Source: Eutypa lata
Lineage: Eukaryota; Ascomycota; Sordariomycetes; Xylariales; Diatrypaceae
Direction of reading: 5' to 3'
Assembly (NCBI GenBank): GCA_022661535.1
Contig: JAKULF010000006.1
Span: forward strand, 3,281,001-3,345,000
DNA length: 64,000 nt
The notes under the pieces were generated by a model. The model was not told where the DNA came from. It worked only from the letters and a program-made list of their open reading frames with translations, and did not search any database. Positions 1-11,895 of this stretch are shown one piece after another; the first letter of the stretch is position 1; each line of letters begins with the position of its first letter. Both the position numbers and the translations under genes were made by a program.

Positions 1-2
1 TG

Positions 3-569
3 CTGCAAAAGGGGAGGCGACTGGCGGCGCTTTACCGAAGACCATTGACTGAATTTGATGTTTTATTCAAATCAGACTATCCGCACGGTCATGACAACCC
101 CACATGTAAGAGCTGTGACAAGTCGAAAATTGTCAAAAGGCCACTTCGCGAGTCCGAAGCATCCGAGATACACTACGGATTGATTGCCTCGGGAGATCGG
201 GTCATCAAGAGCGCTGCTAAAAGGGACATCACTGTGGGAAACATTGGCGACATCCTCTGTTTTGAGATGGAGGCTGCTGGTTTGATGACGGAATTCTCTA
301 GTATTGTGATCCGCGGCATCTCCGACTATGCGGACTCTCACAAGAACGACGGCTGGCATCATTATGCGGCTGCAGCGGCCGCCGCGTGTAACAAGGAGCT
401 ACTGTCTTACTTGGACCCGGATATCGGTTCCACTGCACCGGCGGCATCCGCAGGAAATCAACCGGGCGGGAACAGCCATCCAAGTTTCCACTCTGTTTTC
501 ACAGGCCGAGGCATCCAGCACTCGGGTCCTGGGAGTTTGTCGGTCGGAGGAAATATGAACATCCGTTAA
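3..569 (+). CDS. Nucleoside phosphorylase-domain protein, 3' end only
   Basis: The frame is open from the window edge to the TAA at 567-569, so the 5' part lies outside (188 residues visible). The visible part matches the C-terminal half of the PNP/UDP phosphorylase domain found in fungal NLR-like and stand-alone proteins. The signs are an HYGLIASG segment, then CFEMEAAGLM, then IRGISDYADSHKN, which are the nucleoside- and phosphate-site motifs of the family. About 35 residues follow the domain. They are rich in Gly, Asn, Ser and His and end in VGGNMNIR, with no sign of a NACHT or NB-ARC domain after it. In the family such domains cleave purine or uridine nucleosides, or act as sensor/effector modules at the N-terminus of NLRs. 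The family call is firm. The biological role and any upstream domain cannot be judged from here. Confidence 0.85.
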   Translation: MQKGRRLAALYRRPLTEFDVLFKSDYPHGHDNPTCKSCDKSKIVKRPLRESEASEIHYGLIASGDRVIKSAAKRDITVGNIGDILCFEMEAAGLMTEFSSIVIRGISDYADSHKNDGWHHYAAAAAAACNKELLSYLDPDIGSTAPAASAGNQPGGNSHPSFHSVFTGRGIQHSGPGSLSVGGNMNIR

Positions 570-1865
570 GTATTCAGAATGACGATTACGGTATTGCCGA
601 CAATATAGCGTATTGAGCCGGCGGCTGATGAATAGCGGGATAAAAATACTGCCATGCCTAGGACCCCTTTATAATAGGGGTTTGATTACATAATGTACAT
701 GTTGCATGGACCACCTTGTTCCGAAGCTCACTACTATATATAGAGTTTCTTTTAGCCAGACAAATATCACTTTGCACTACATACTTGCCCACGCTCGTGG
801 AGCAGAAGGATCATATATCTAAAGCTCATTTTATATATGAATACAAAGCGTCACAGCCATCATCAAGTATATAGATCTAGATCTCTTCAAACAACTACCA
901 TTATGTGCTATATGCGATACCTAGCTCTCATCGTTTAGTGTATGATATGCCTGACGGGGAGCTAACGCCGTATCGTTATTACATAGAACCACAAAACATA
1001 AGCACCAATGTAGCATTTACAATTCGTCGGAGAAAGCTCTCTGCATCACTATGAGACCAGACTTTTTAACGGGAAATGAGCTAGGAGGGGGCTATCTATG
1101 CCAGCCGAGGATTGAATAATAATTGTATTTCATAAACAGCATGTTGAAAATGGACAAATAACGTATAAAATTAGCAAGTGACTGATATGTATAACGTATG
1201 TAGTTTCTAGTCTATGTCGTGTATGATATACGGATTAAAGAGTGAATATGGTTAGTAGAGATAGGAAAGGGAAGCAAGTAACTTTGTTAGAAGACATAGT
1301 GTAAAGACGACTAATTTCAGATGAAATAAACTAAAATAACTAACCAGGCACTTCAATTTAAAATTCATCCGAACTTACAACTGTTCTAATGGTTATTCTG
1401 TGATAATAGATAAAGTACCTTCTAGCTCGGTACCAGCGACTACGGCTAGAACCTATGTATTTACATACCATATGTTATGAAAGCTTCAGATTTGGTATAT
1501 TAATGATGACGTAGGGGTGAGACGCGATGTCTCTTCATGTCATCGCCATTTCTCACATGATTTATTGCTTATCTCAACAGACGCGTGAAATGATCTATAA
1601 ATGCTTGAATCGATTCTTTTATGACGCTACCTCATTATTACCGCAGCACATCGTCGCCTGTGTCATCCAATGTGTTCTAAAAGGTGTTGATATTTACAAG
1701 GAGTGAAAAAAAGGAAAATTCAAAAACCCCCAAAAGTAACCCATCACAATGCATTGCGTTTCCGTTTAGTTTGACCCAAGTGCAGTAGTAGACCCAGCCA
1801 ACCAGTTCAGTGAAAATTCAGTTCTCGTCATCATCCACCCCCCTTTACTTTGCTTAGGCTTAGGC
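570..1865. other. Gene-free AT-rich spacer
   Basis: I see no supported gene on either strand; frames are short and stop-rich. The right end (from about 1800) is the 3' flank of the CFEM gene. Confidence 0.6.
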
Positions 1866-2767
1866 TTAGAAGCCGAAGACGGCGAGGCCACCCGCGAGCA
1901 GAGCGGCGCTGAGGTAGACGGCGGCGTTCATCTCGAAACGGGCACCGGCACCGGGCTGAGGAATGATGGTAGGCTCGCCGGTGGGCTCGGTCGTGGGCGC
2001 CGTGGTAGGGTAGCCCGTGGTGATGGTGCCGTTGGTGGAAGGCGTAGGGGCCGGTCCCTCGGTGGGGTACTCGGAGGTGGTGGGATAATCTGTAGTGGGG
2101 ACTGAGGTCGAGTAAGTCTCAATGATCGAAGTCGCGGTAGACAAGCTGGTCAAAGTTGGGTAGCTGGTGGGGACCTCAGAGGTCGGGTACTCCGACGTCG
2201 TCTCGGGAGGCGGCGCCGAGGTCTCGTACCCCGACGTCGTCTCGGGAGGCGCTGAGGTCTCGTACTCAGACGTACTGGTGGGAGGTGCCGAGGTCTCGTA
2301 CTCCGACGTGCTGGTGGGAGGCGCCGAGGTCTCGTATCCACCGTCCGTGGTCGACGTGGTCGTCGGGGGGACGGTGGTCTCGTACGGGGTCGACGAGGGC
2401 GCCTCGGTTGACGAGGTCGTGGTGGGGCTGGGACCGTCACCGACAGCGGCGCAGAACTCGTCGTAGCCAGTCATGACGTTGCCTATTCCAATGTATTAGT
2501 AAAGAAAGGTCACTATCAAGGTAGAGAGTATATGTATATACCGTAGTCGGAATCGGAGCAACCATCGCGGAGGCAGACCTCGGCGTTTCTCTTGACAGTG
2601 TAGACAGACTCGCAGATACACGCGGCATCATCGGCCTCGCAAGTCGTCGAGGCGTCCACGGTTTCAGCGATGCAACCAGTACCGCACTCGGGGACGTAGT
2701 CCGCGATGCTCTGGGCGGCAGCGACGGCGGCGAAGGCCGGGAGAACGAAAGTGCGAAGAGGAGCCAT
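1866..2767 (-). CDS. GPI-anchored CFEM-domain cell-surface protein
   Basis: Two exons, 2767..2542 and 2482..1866, with a 59-nt intron (GTATAT...TAG, phase 1), give 280 residues. Residues 1-20 form a signal peptide. The CFEM domain (about 28-86) has exactly eight cysteines, at 28, 32, 43, 50, 52, 65, 70 and 86. An Asp at 47, three residues before Cys50, sits where haem-binding CFEM proteins keep their iron-ligating Asp. A Ser/Thr/Pro stalk follows, containing four imperfect copies of a YETSAPP-type unit, and then a small-residue site and a hydrophobic C-terminus typical of GPI signals. CFEM proteins sit in the plasma membrane or cell wall and serve in haem/iron capture or surface recognition. 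The exon join restores the last CFEM Cys, which supports the intron. The precise ligand is not known. Confidence 0.9.
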
Positions 2768-2987
2768 TGGTATTACTTTGTGTGTGTATATAAAGTTTGG
2801 TGGGTAGAGCGAGGGGATAGGTGATGATTATTAAGTTTCTTCTTTTTTTGCTGGGCAAATAACGAGTGTTTTGCGGCTAGGTTGGAACTCTTTTCGAACG
2901 TAACCTTACTTATATTTATATTACACGGGATGGATGAACCTCTCAGGAGCTAAGGGGAGGAATCATCAGATGGGGAACAGCACATTT

Positions 2988-3285
2988 TTATAGACATGGC
3001 ATTGTGGGAAGTAGTGAGTGGTAGGGGAACCCGACTGCCGCGAAGGCACCGTGATCGACATAAGCAATACTAACACGCTAGCACTAAATTAACTGTTGGA
3101 AAGCCCCGAATAGGAGCCCAAAATGGAACAGCCTTACGTCGATGCTTTCCCATGCGAAATCCTTCTCGTTAGGTTGCCCTGGCATTTTGCGGAAGTTGGC
3201 GCTCGTTGGCGCTGGTTTGGGTTGGTTCGTTTGGGTAGGTGGCTGAGAAGAGGGAGCAGGAACACCCGTGTTGGTGGACAAAAAA
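2988..3285 (-). CDS. Possible small two-exon gene or remnant
   Basis: On the minus strand an open stretch (3285..3138) encodes a Pro/Gln-rich segment ending NEKDFAWESID, directly before a good GTAAGG donor. An acceptor at 3079-3078 would join in phase 0 to 3077..2988, encoding 29 more residues and a TAA. No convincing ATG is seen upstream; the first in-frame start-like codon is TTG at 3281. The piece could be the 3' end of a gene whose first exon I cannot place, a decayed copy, or chance. No family was recognised. Confidence 0.2.
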
Positions 3286-6200
3286 CTAGTGCTAAAAGTT
3301 CTTGGCGGATCCCTCGAGGTTATTACTACGAAAGTGGCACAGTGACATACCTAGCAGTAGTTAGCAGCCCATAGTTAGTGGTCGATGCTATTAGTTTAGG
3401 TAGGCATGTATGTACATTCTCGTGAGCTAATTCGGTCCTGCCTATCCCCTTGAAACGGCATAGGCGTCCAATCATTGAGCGTAGTTCGGCCCTGCTAGCT
3501 AAGTTTCACTCCCGCATCCGGCAGGTAGAGATGTAGTTGAAACGGCAATGGGCGAACAAACATTACCTAGGGCAATGTACCTAATATATACCCCCAAAAA
3601 GGAACCTGCATCACCCTACTGTAACGTGCCATCCATTTCCCCAGATTGCTCTAGTCATGCGATCTTGGCGGAGACGATCTTCACCAATTCCTGCTCCCAT
3701 TTTAAGTCTTTTTTAACACTTCTACGTATATGAATGCTATATATGGTGCTATATATGGGTGTTCAAAAGAACCCGCACCTTTCCGCCCCAGGTCGCTGAG
3801 CTATTATGTCACATGAGATGTCCTTGAATACGAACCCTTCACTCCAATACCGGCAGTGTCATATGGCATACTCCGCACTAACATACTCTATAGACATGTA
3901 GATCTAGTTAAGCGGTAGTAGATCCAATGTGGAGGGAAGAAGGCTATTGCGAGCTATAACTTGGAATGTTATATTCTTAGGTAAGTCTGCAAGTACGTGC
4001 ATTCGCTAGGGTAAGTAGGTAGGTACAGTAATACAGAAATACCACCTACTTCCTAACCTAAAAGTTCTTTCTCAGCCGTTCCTACTTTCATTGCCATTAG
4101 TTAGTTAGTCTGTCGCATCAAATAAGCATCGGCCGCTCTGCCGCTACCCGCCACATGCCCGATTAGGAAGGCACACATAAAATAGCAGGAGAGATCTGAC
4201 GAGTACCGGACACCATTTCTTGAAGATCCCACTTTGCCAACTTTTTTTTTTGCCTTTTCTCATATTCTCATAGGGAAGGAAATGTGGCACAGCAATACCG
4301 CATCTCACACACAACCAACTTACACGGTCCGTTAACAAATAGGGAGGAGACGTGCGGGAAGAAGAAAAAGTCGGTTCCGTTTAGATCATGTACACATCGA
4401 CTAATCACATGCGTGACGATCAGAGCCTACTGTACTTACCAGTCATGCAGTCATGCCAGGGCCGACCCCGATCGAGCAAGGATAATCGCAATTCAACCAC
4501 CGACCTGGGTGTGTCGCACGTCGAACGCGAATGGAAGGTCGGGTGCAGCCACGTTTAATATGCCAGTATGCTTGCTGTTCTGGACGTCATACCCGTCCAA
4601 TAGCTGGAGCTTATTTTTACTTTATTTCGAGAAAGAAAAGGCAATCTTTTTCGTATCGTGAGACATGAGCCTCATCTAATAGGTATAGCCATCCAACTGC
4701 CAAGGGCCCTCTCTCTCTCTCTCATAACATATAAAATAGTCCTATTCGTATATATTTTTTATAATGATGTAGTAACCCTACTCCTGAATGCTGAGAACAC
4801 GAGAAACGGGGTGGTTGTAAAAGTGAAACTGCTGTTAGAACATTAGTTCGCAAAACATCTCAACGCGAGGTTTACTCATATAGCAGCTTCATTACACTTT
4901 TACGAGGTGCGCGCTATATTGATGTTGGCTTACAGGCACATCCTCATTTGCACGGCATGTAACATCTGCACTTATCGTATCGATTAATACCCCAGACCGC
5001 CACCGCCAGACGGAGGTCAGATGAGTATGTAATAATATCTTAGGCTATAAGAAGCGAACTAACGCCAGATATCATATAACAGGAACAGAAATATTAAGTG
5101 CTTAGGTAAGCTCATGATTCAAATCATCAATCATCGTCTCTTCTTCACCATGCTATCAGGATGCCATTAAGAGTGAGTGCTATAACTTAACACAGAATAA
5201 TAGTAAGTCATAATATATTATTAGGATATAATTGAAGGTATCCATGATGTCGCCTCCGTATGTACTATTGGGGCATGCTAGAAGACCACGAAGAAGATTG
5301 TTCAATTGCCTTTGAGCTACTCATCAATCTAGTCAAGGGTGAGATGGGAATTAAGAATATAATTGTTCGGAATTGGTTTGTTCATGTCATAAATATAGTA
5401 ATTGGTTGTCCAAGAGATAAAGTTCATCCTATGGACTTGCTCCACTTCCTCGTCAAAGTGGTTTCTCAAGTTTAAAGTTCCAACAATTCGAACTCAGCCT
5501 TATTCGTTACGAGAACCAACTGCTATTTATAATCATTGGCAGCGATTGTGGTCTTAATTTTCTCCAGTACGTGATATCCGAGAAGCATGCAACATTACAG
5601 GGCTCCGGATGCTTTGAATTTCGGTAACTCGGTGTTCTTTCTGTGCGAGTTACCGTAACCACTGCCCTTCCTGTTGGGGGTTTAACCTTTAATGGGCCTC
5701 ATGTTATTAGATTATAAAAGTAGTTGTTTCATGTGATGTCATCTTCCCTAAGATGATAAATAGTTCTAATCAACTTCATCAATTTAGCGAGCCATATTTG
5801 GTAACTTAAGACTTGGGTAACTGTTGAAAGACACCTAAGTATCTCGACTTTCAGAAAAAGGTCTTCAGTAAACTTAAGTTATAAAGATGCTATGCCACTT
5901 AATATGGACATTATTTCTGTAAGTTTGGATCATACTACCAGGTTTCTTTCGTTGGTATATATAAACTAAACTTTAAGAAGTTATGCTACTTCTCCTTTTC
6001 ACGTAGGCATTGCTTGATATTGATAAGTACACGGATGAAATCATCATGGATTCTCACATACAGCACATATAATGACAACAATAATAGACTAAAACTGGGA
6101 TTATGAATAGTGTCACTGTAAATCTTGGTATATCCTTTTATGACAGGATAAATGATCATTACCATTAAATTTGGGACAACAATGCCAGCGTGAAATGATA

Positions 6201-7173
6201 TCCGACAAACAATCATAAGCAACAACAAATGAACCCAATACTCAATAAACTCCAAGCATAAACTGAATATTATGTATCTTGGACTTGGGGACTAGGTGGT
6301 GGTGTTAAGGTCATATCATCAGCTTTTTCAGTTCAATACTAGTCTGCCAAAGTCACCTAGGATAAAAAGGAGAATAGGTACTTCGTTAAAATCCGGACTA
6401 TCAACCCAGCAAGAGGAATCATACGAAATTCATGGTATCTTAAAGAAAGTTTCGTTAAAATCCCACAATTTCTACACGTCGAACGTACAAACCATCTTGA
6501 ACATAGAGCTTTCCAAACGAAACTATCCTAAAACCTCCTAGAATACACTGCAACAAACAAGACAACATAGGTGATATGTTTGATTAGTACGAAACAAAGA
6601 AAAACCCCATTTCAGATATGAACTGATGCTTCTAGTATCCCATGTAGTTATTGATATATATATTCACCTAGGTAAGTAGGTATTCATCAAGTTGAACTTC
6701 TCATGCCAATCAGTGTACCTAATTACAGATCGTGAAAACATCGGCTAAATACCAACAGACTGGGTCCGGGGTCAGACTAGAGACATTAGTAAGAATTAGC
6801 GCTTTTTGCAGCAGCTAGGCTAGGCATTAATTCAGTAAACAATTCACTAGTTATAGCGATGATATCACTATAAACTTTGCAGTAACATCATCATATTGCT
6901 CTGAAACCATTCATCACCTGCCTGGAGTTGAAGAAAGAAAGAAAGAATAACATCAATCCAACCAAGCTTATTTAATTACGGCCATACACACAACAGTCCT
7001 TTAGCCTTCTACATCTCTAATCTTCACTGCCTACCTACATACTATACACATATTCTCCTGCCCAAGGTAGGTAGGTAGTCGATTACCCGCTATTACAGAA
7101 TGACATAGCCTCGCAGCTCGAACAAACTTCAACTTGGAACATTCAACTCCTACATACATACATTCAGAAAACC
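3286..7173. other. Long AT-rich gene desert
   Basis: Nearly 3.9 kb without a supported gene. Several frames of 60-125 codons exist on both strands (for example 4284..4661 and 5260..5475 on plus, 5986..6255 on minus). They have no recognisable domain and no good splice context. The 5.1-6.9 kb part is especially AT-rich. Short TAGGTAGG/CCTACC runs occur (for example 7065-7077), as in many spacers of this window. The last 100 bases are the pyrimidine-rich leader of the RING-CH gene. Confidence 0.55.
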
Positions 7174-8553
7174 ATGGCATCGGAACCGCAGCCCCCGGCA
7201 ACCGCCGACGCCACCGAGCACCCGCTATCGTCGAATCTGAACCCGGCGCAACCCCCTCCCGACGAAGACACCACGCGGCGCTGTTTCATCTGCCTGGGCG
7301 ACGAGCCCGAAGCGGCGCTGCCGCGCGACTGGGCCACGCCCTGCGGGTGCACGCTCGAGGGCCACCAGGCGTGCCTGCTGGACTGGATATCGGACCTGGA
7401 GGGGCAGGGGAAGGAGTTCCGGTGCCCGCTGTGCAAGGCGCGGATCCAGCTGGTGGGGCGTTGGTCGGCCGCCGTCAGCCTGAGCCAGCACCTGCACCGG
7501 GTCTTCTCCGACTGGTCGCCGACCGTCGTGCTGGGGTTCCTGGGCGCCGGCACCGTCATCGGCAGCGCCGTGTACGGGCTCGAGGCCCTGGCCCTGGTGG
7601 CCGGCCGCGACGTCGTCCTCGCCTTCCTCCTCAAGCGCAGGCCGTCCAGCCCGTTCCCGCCCGAGCTGCAGCGCCGCGTCCCGTTCCTGTCCATGGACGA
7701 GGGCTGGTCCGGCCTGAAGCCCCTCTACGCGCTCAACGTTGGCTCGTTCTGCATGCTGCCGCTGATCGGCCCGGCTCTGGTCTTGAACCGCTTGCTCTTG
7801 CTGCCGCGCTCTCTCGCCATCCCCCTCTCCGTATTGGTATGTATCTGTCGTCTGCGCTTGTCTTCGCTCCTTTGGTGTCTTATTTTGAAAATCTGTTCGC
7901 TAATATGACAGAACGAACAGCGCATCGGATGGAACTCCCTCGTCGATCCCAAGACCCAATCGATCTCGTGGCCGCCGACCCTGCAACAAGCCATCACCCT
8001 CTTCCCCGCCATCCAGTCCTCCTACTACATCCTCTACAGGCGATTCCTCAGCCGCCTCGAGAAGCGATGGGAAGCTCTGGCGAAGCGTCCGTTGCGCGAA
8101 GAAAACGGGGCGGTGCTAAGACCGGAGGGGGGTCAAGAGGCACAACAAATAGAAGACGAAGACGAAGACGATGATAACGCTGCTGCTGCTCCACCTCCAG
8201 CTCCGATCCCCGGGCCCGGTGCTGCCGCGAACCGCAACGGTGGGCTCCAGGTCGAGGTCAACGGCGTGGGGGGACAGTGGACCGTCAACTTCTTAGCTGG
8301 CGCCTTGCTGTGGCCCGGCGTCTGCTACGGCATGGGCGCGCTGATGCAGCTGCTCCTCCCGAAGCACTTCGTCACGAGGCCTTCCCGCGGGCCGAACACG
8401 GGGATCCTGCAGGAGCGGTGGGGTCGCAGCTTCGTGGGCGGCTGTCTGTTCGTCGTCCTCAAGGACGCCTTCTCCCTGTACGTGAAGTACCGCCGGGCGA
8501 TGAACAGGCCGTATAGGCGGATCAAGAACGTCGAGAGGAAGAACCGCAGGTAA
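7174..8553 (+). CDS. Membrane RING-CH (MARCH-type) E3 ubiquitin ligase
   Basis: Exon 1 is 7174..7836 (GTATGT donor, phase 0). Exon 2 is 7912..8553, giving 434 residues. A second in-frame acceptor would start exon 2 at 7921, removing three residues. The RING-CH domain lies near the N-terminus with the C4HC3 ligands C37, C40, C57, C59, H64, C67, C84 and C87. Three or more hydrophobic segments follow: about 110-145, the end of exon 1, and one near residue 345 in exon 2. An acidic low-complexity stretch (Glu/Asp, then Ala/Pro) separates the membrane segments. Such proteins are membrane-bound E3 ligases that pass ubiquitin from an E2 to membrane substrates, often in ER or mitochondrial outer membrane quality control. 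The start at 7174 is preceded by a typical CT/CA-rich leader. The family is sure; compartment and substrate are not. Confidence 0.88.
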
Positions 8554-9585
8554 AACAGCTGCATGATGTGTGTGGATTTGTAGATCACACATTAGAGAGT
8601 CTACACTAGAACTTTTTTTGCTTTCTTTCAAGGGATGGATGGCATGGCATGGCCTCGGCGTATGGTCTGGTCTGATCGGGTAAAATCGGTGATCAGTTGT
8701 TAATTCTCATAGGCGTGCGTGATCGATGGACGATGATATGCTATCGCAAAGAACATTAGCAGGCGAGCATGGAAGTAAGAAGGTAACCGGGTGTAAGTAC
8801 ACTTTTGCTTCAGAGTTAAAGGCGCTTAATGCGTAGACAGCGATGTGTTGTAGGGGCATAATTACGAATCCACTCCAGCGTTTATACGATTGGTCTTAGG
8901 TATCGAGTCTTTAACAACGGGATGACCTCGTGATCTCTGAACTGGGTTGTATGATATTTAGGAGCTGTTGATTGATGGGAAGTTTTGTAGACGAGGTGTG
9001 CTAAATGCCCAGGACGAGTGAGCACTTATTGACCCCTGGCAAGCAACCACGGCAATCACCGCCGACGTCATCTCATCAAGTTTTAGAAATGCATAGTGAT
9101 CTGGAAAAGCCTCATGGCCATGTCTTAGACCTTGTTCTGAACTAGATTATCTATTTACTGGGGGGTTTTTTTCATGGAGGGAGCTAATAATGGCATTTAG
9201 CGAACAACGCATGAAGGGTAGCTTATCATCATCACATACTACTCTAACACCATACTTGCTTTCGGCGAAGTTATACTGTGCAGTTAATCGGGATGCGATA
9301 ATCCTTATAGATTATTATGAAACGACGTAAGAGGTGAACCCGATAAATTGAAATTCAACTCTTGCATGGCGCCATGTACGAAAAATCTTAATGTATCAAA
9401 TGAAAAGGGGGCGCTGGTCTAAGTGAGATATTCACATCCGGCATTTATATTCTTCTATTGTACTCGTTACAAACATTACTAGCTCTACAATAAATCGTAT
9501 CCGAGCTCAAACACTAGCTTTCAATCTGAACCTGCTCCAGTAAAACCCAGGAATGCAGAGATAAGAGAACACACGACGTGCTACA
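8554..9585. other. Spacer between convergent genes
   Basis: No coding signal seen. It holds the 3' flanks of the RING-CH gene (plus) and the M28 peptidase (minus). Confidence 0.6.
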
Positions 9586-11346
9586 CTATATGAAGAGAGT
9601 GTGACCATGGTACTTGGCTCCTTGCTCATAAGCGGCCGTTGCCGCTAAGACCTCCCTCTCGGGGAAGCCTTTGAAGGACACGGCGTAAGTTGCAACCGAA
9701 TGCGCGATTAGCTGGGGTGAATTTGGTCAGCAAGCTTCTCAAGCCAAGGGATTCATCGTGGGAAAATATATGTTTAATTGCACTCACCTTGGTGTTGACC
9801 TCCCAGGCCGTCAAGTTGACGTTGCCCACATCGTCGCAAAGCTGGTGGTAGCAGGGATCATACCAATCGCCTTCCTTACCGCCGAACTGCACCTGCTCGG
9901 TCTTGGTCTTGACACCCTCAGCACCAGTCGCGATGCCTCCACCCGGGATGCCATTGCGGATGAAACCATCGTAGTCGCTCCGGCCGTCGAAGGGGATGAA
10001 GGTGTAGTTGAGGCCACGCGCCTCGTACCAATCCACGTACAGGTCCCTCAGCTCCTCGGACCCGACGGGGTTCGCCGCGTTCGTCGCGTTGTAGATCTGG
10101 TAGGCGAAGTTCGGGCTCCCCATCATGTCGTAGTCCATGAACAGGCGGATCTTGAGGTTCTCGGCCTCGGGCAGCACCGAGTTGTAGTAGTCGGAGCCGA
10201 GCAGGCCCTCCTCCTCGCCCGACCACCACGCGAACCGCACGCAGTTGTTGACGCGGTACCCGGCCAGGTGGACCGCCACCTCGAGGATCGACAAGCTGCC
10301 CGACCCGTCGTCGTTGATGCCCGGTCCGGCCGTGACCGAATCCGAGTGCCCGCCCAGCATGACGCAGTTCTCCGGGTCGCCCTCGACCGTCTGCGCGACA
10401 ATGTTCGTCGTCAGCGTCGTCTTGACCTCGGCATCGATATACGCAATCGCATCGACGGCCTGCCCCTTCTTCAGCTTCTCGACAAAAGGCTGCGCCTCCT
10501 TACCGCCCAGGCTAAACGTCGCGACGTGGTCCGGCGTCGGCGATGACAGTGTCCCGTGCACCTCGCCATCCTCGTAGTTATACACGACGGCGGCGACGGC
10601 GCCCGCCTTGCCCGCAAGCTCCGACTTCACGCCGTAGGTGCAGCTGCCGCGGAGGACAAAAGCCACGTTCCCGGCAACCTCAGCTGGGTAGTCGGAGGCC
10701 TCGCACCCTTCGTTGGCCACGAGCACGAGGTCGCCGTACACGGGTTCATTGTCCTTCGTCGGCGGCGTCAGTTGTAGGGGGATTGCGGTCTCGGGCACCG
10801 AGTGCCCGAGCACGAGGCGCGATTCGAAGACTCGCCCGGAGTATGCTGGGAACGACTGGTTCGAGACCGTGTAGTAGTCGCCTAGTTTGGAGAGGGCCGA
10901 GGCAATGTAGGTGAGAGTTCCTAGGTGACCTATGGAGAATCGGGCGGGTGAGTAATACTGGTGGTGGTGATGGCGATCATGATGAGGATGATCTCAGCTC
11001 ACGTGATGGTGATGGTAATGTTGTTGTTGATGGTAATATGGGCAGCGGTGGACCTACCTGCGCTCCCGATGACACGGGTTGGGTGGTTATACTCATCTTC
11101 GGAGAGCTTGGCAATCTCGTAGAGCTCTTTCGCTCTAGCGAGGAGGTTATCCTGGCTTATTTTGGCCTGGAGCTCCTCCGAGTCAACCAAGGGTTTGTCA
11201 GCGGTGTTTCCGGCGACAATAGTGGCCGATGATGACTCTTCTTGAGGTACTATCAGGGGCTTTTGGTTCTCAGCTTGAAATGCGGAAGCGCAACTAAGCG
11301 CTGCCGTCAAGGCACCTAGGACAAACATATTTCTTCGTCCCGGCAT
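9586..11346 (-). CDS. M28 zinc aminopeptidase with PA domain (aminopeptidase Y / leucine aminopeptidase type)
   Basis: Exons 11346..11058, 10929..9788 and 9711..9586 (introns of 128 and 76 nt, phases 1 and 0) give 518 residues. The N-terminus carries a secretion signal; a second ATG at 11328 starts just before the hydrophobic core and could also be used. A protease-associated (PA) insert covers about 160-205. The M28 zinc-site residues can be read in order: H291 (GGHSDS), the Asp pair 303/304 (NDDGSG), the Glu cluster 335-337 (SGEEEG), D364 (DYDM) and H458 (CYHQ). The enzyme removes N-terminal residues from peptides, in the vacuole (aminopeptidase Y) or outside the cell (secreted leucine aminopeptidases). 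The final exon is short and ends the fold. Intron 1 is long for this window and consists largely of ATG/GGT-type trinucleotides. Identification is strong; secreted versus vacuolar use is undecided. Confidence 0.92.
10958..11040. repeat. Trinucleotide-rich intron of the M28 gene
   Basis: Imperfect GGT/GAT/TGT triplet repeats occupy most of intron 1. They explain why the exon-1 frame runs on into Asn/Ile/Thr repeats before stopping. Confidence 0.6.
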
Positions 11347-11895
11347 TGTCAAAATGCCTACGTGTTTTACTGCTATCTTGGTTGTAAAAGAGAAGATGAA
11401 GAAGTGATGTGATGATGTCTGGAGCTTTTGTTTTGTTTTGGTTGCATCATCCCCTAGATGGATCCCGGCCACCAGTCTATTCCCCTTATGGGTTGGCGTA
11501 CAAGCAGGGTGCGGTTAGATATCAAAACGCTTAGCATGTTATCATAAGATGGCATAAGTAGCTGAGCTTTGTAAAATACATCTCCATTCGAGATGTATTA
11601 AGGCAATCAAGTAACGTAGCTAATAAAGTAAATATCTCAAATCTTTATAATGTAGTATATATGTAGTACATAAGACAACACATGTCGCTCAACCCAGCCG
11701 GTAATTCATAACTTAAGGACAGTAAAGTTAAGATTTGTCGGATGATCAGATCGGGGGGTCGGAGGGTCGGAGGATGGAAGGTAAGCAGAAGCGCCGAATA
11801 AATCAAAACAAGAGTCAACAAGAAACATCAGTAACTTGGAAATCCAACCTAGAAAACTTACACTCTTTAATTATTTTTCATATCCAATCATCATC
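11347..11895. other. Divergent intergenic region
   Basis: Lies between the M28 peptidase (minus) and the Zn2Cys6 regulator (plus), so it must hold both promoters. No coding frame or specific operator was recognised. Confidence 0.5.

Noticed and set aside
1853..1870. Short TTAGGC repeats near the CFEM stop
   Set aside because: Only two to three units, partly overlapping the stop codon; not telomeric.
9758..10546. 262-codon plus-strand frame over the M28 gene
   Set aside because: Antisense shadow of the GC-rich aminopeptidase exon, rich in Arg/Val/Asp as such shadows are.
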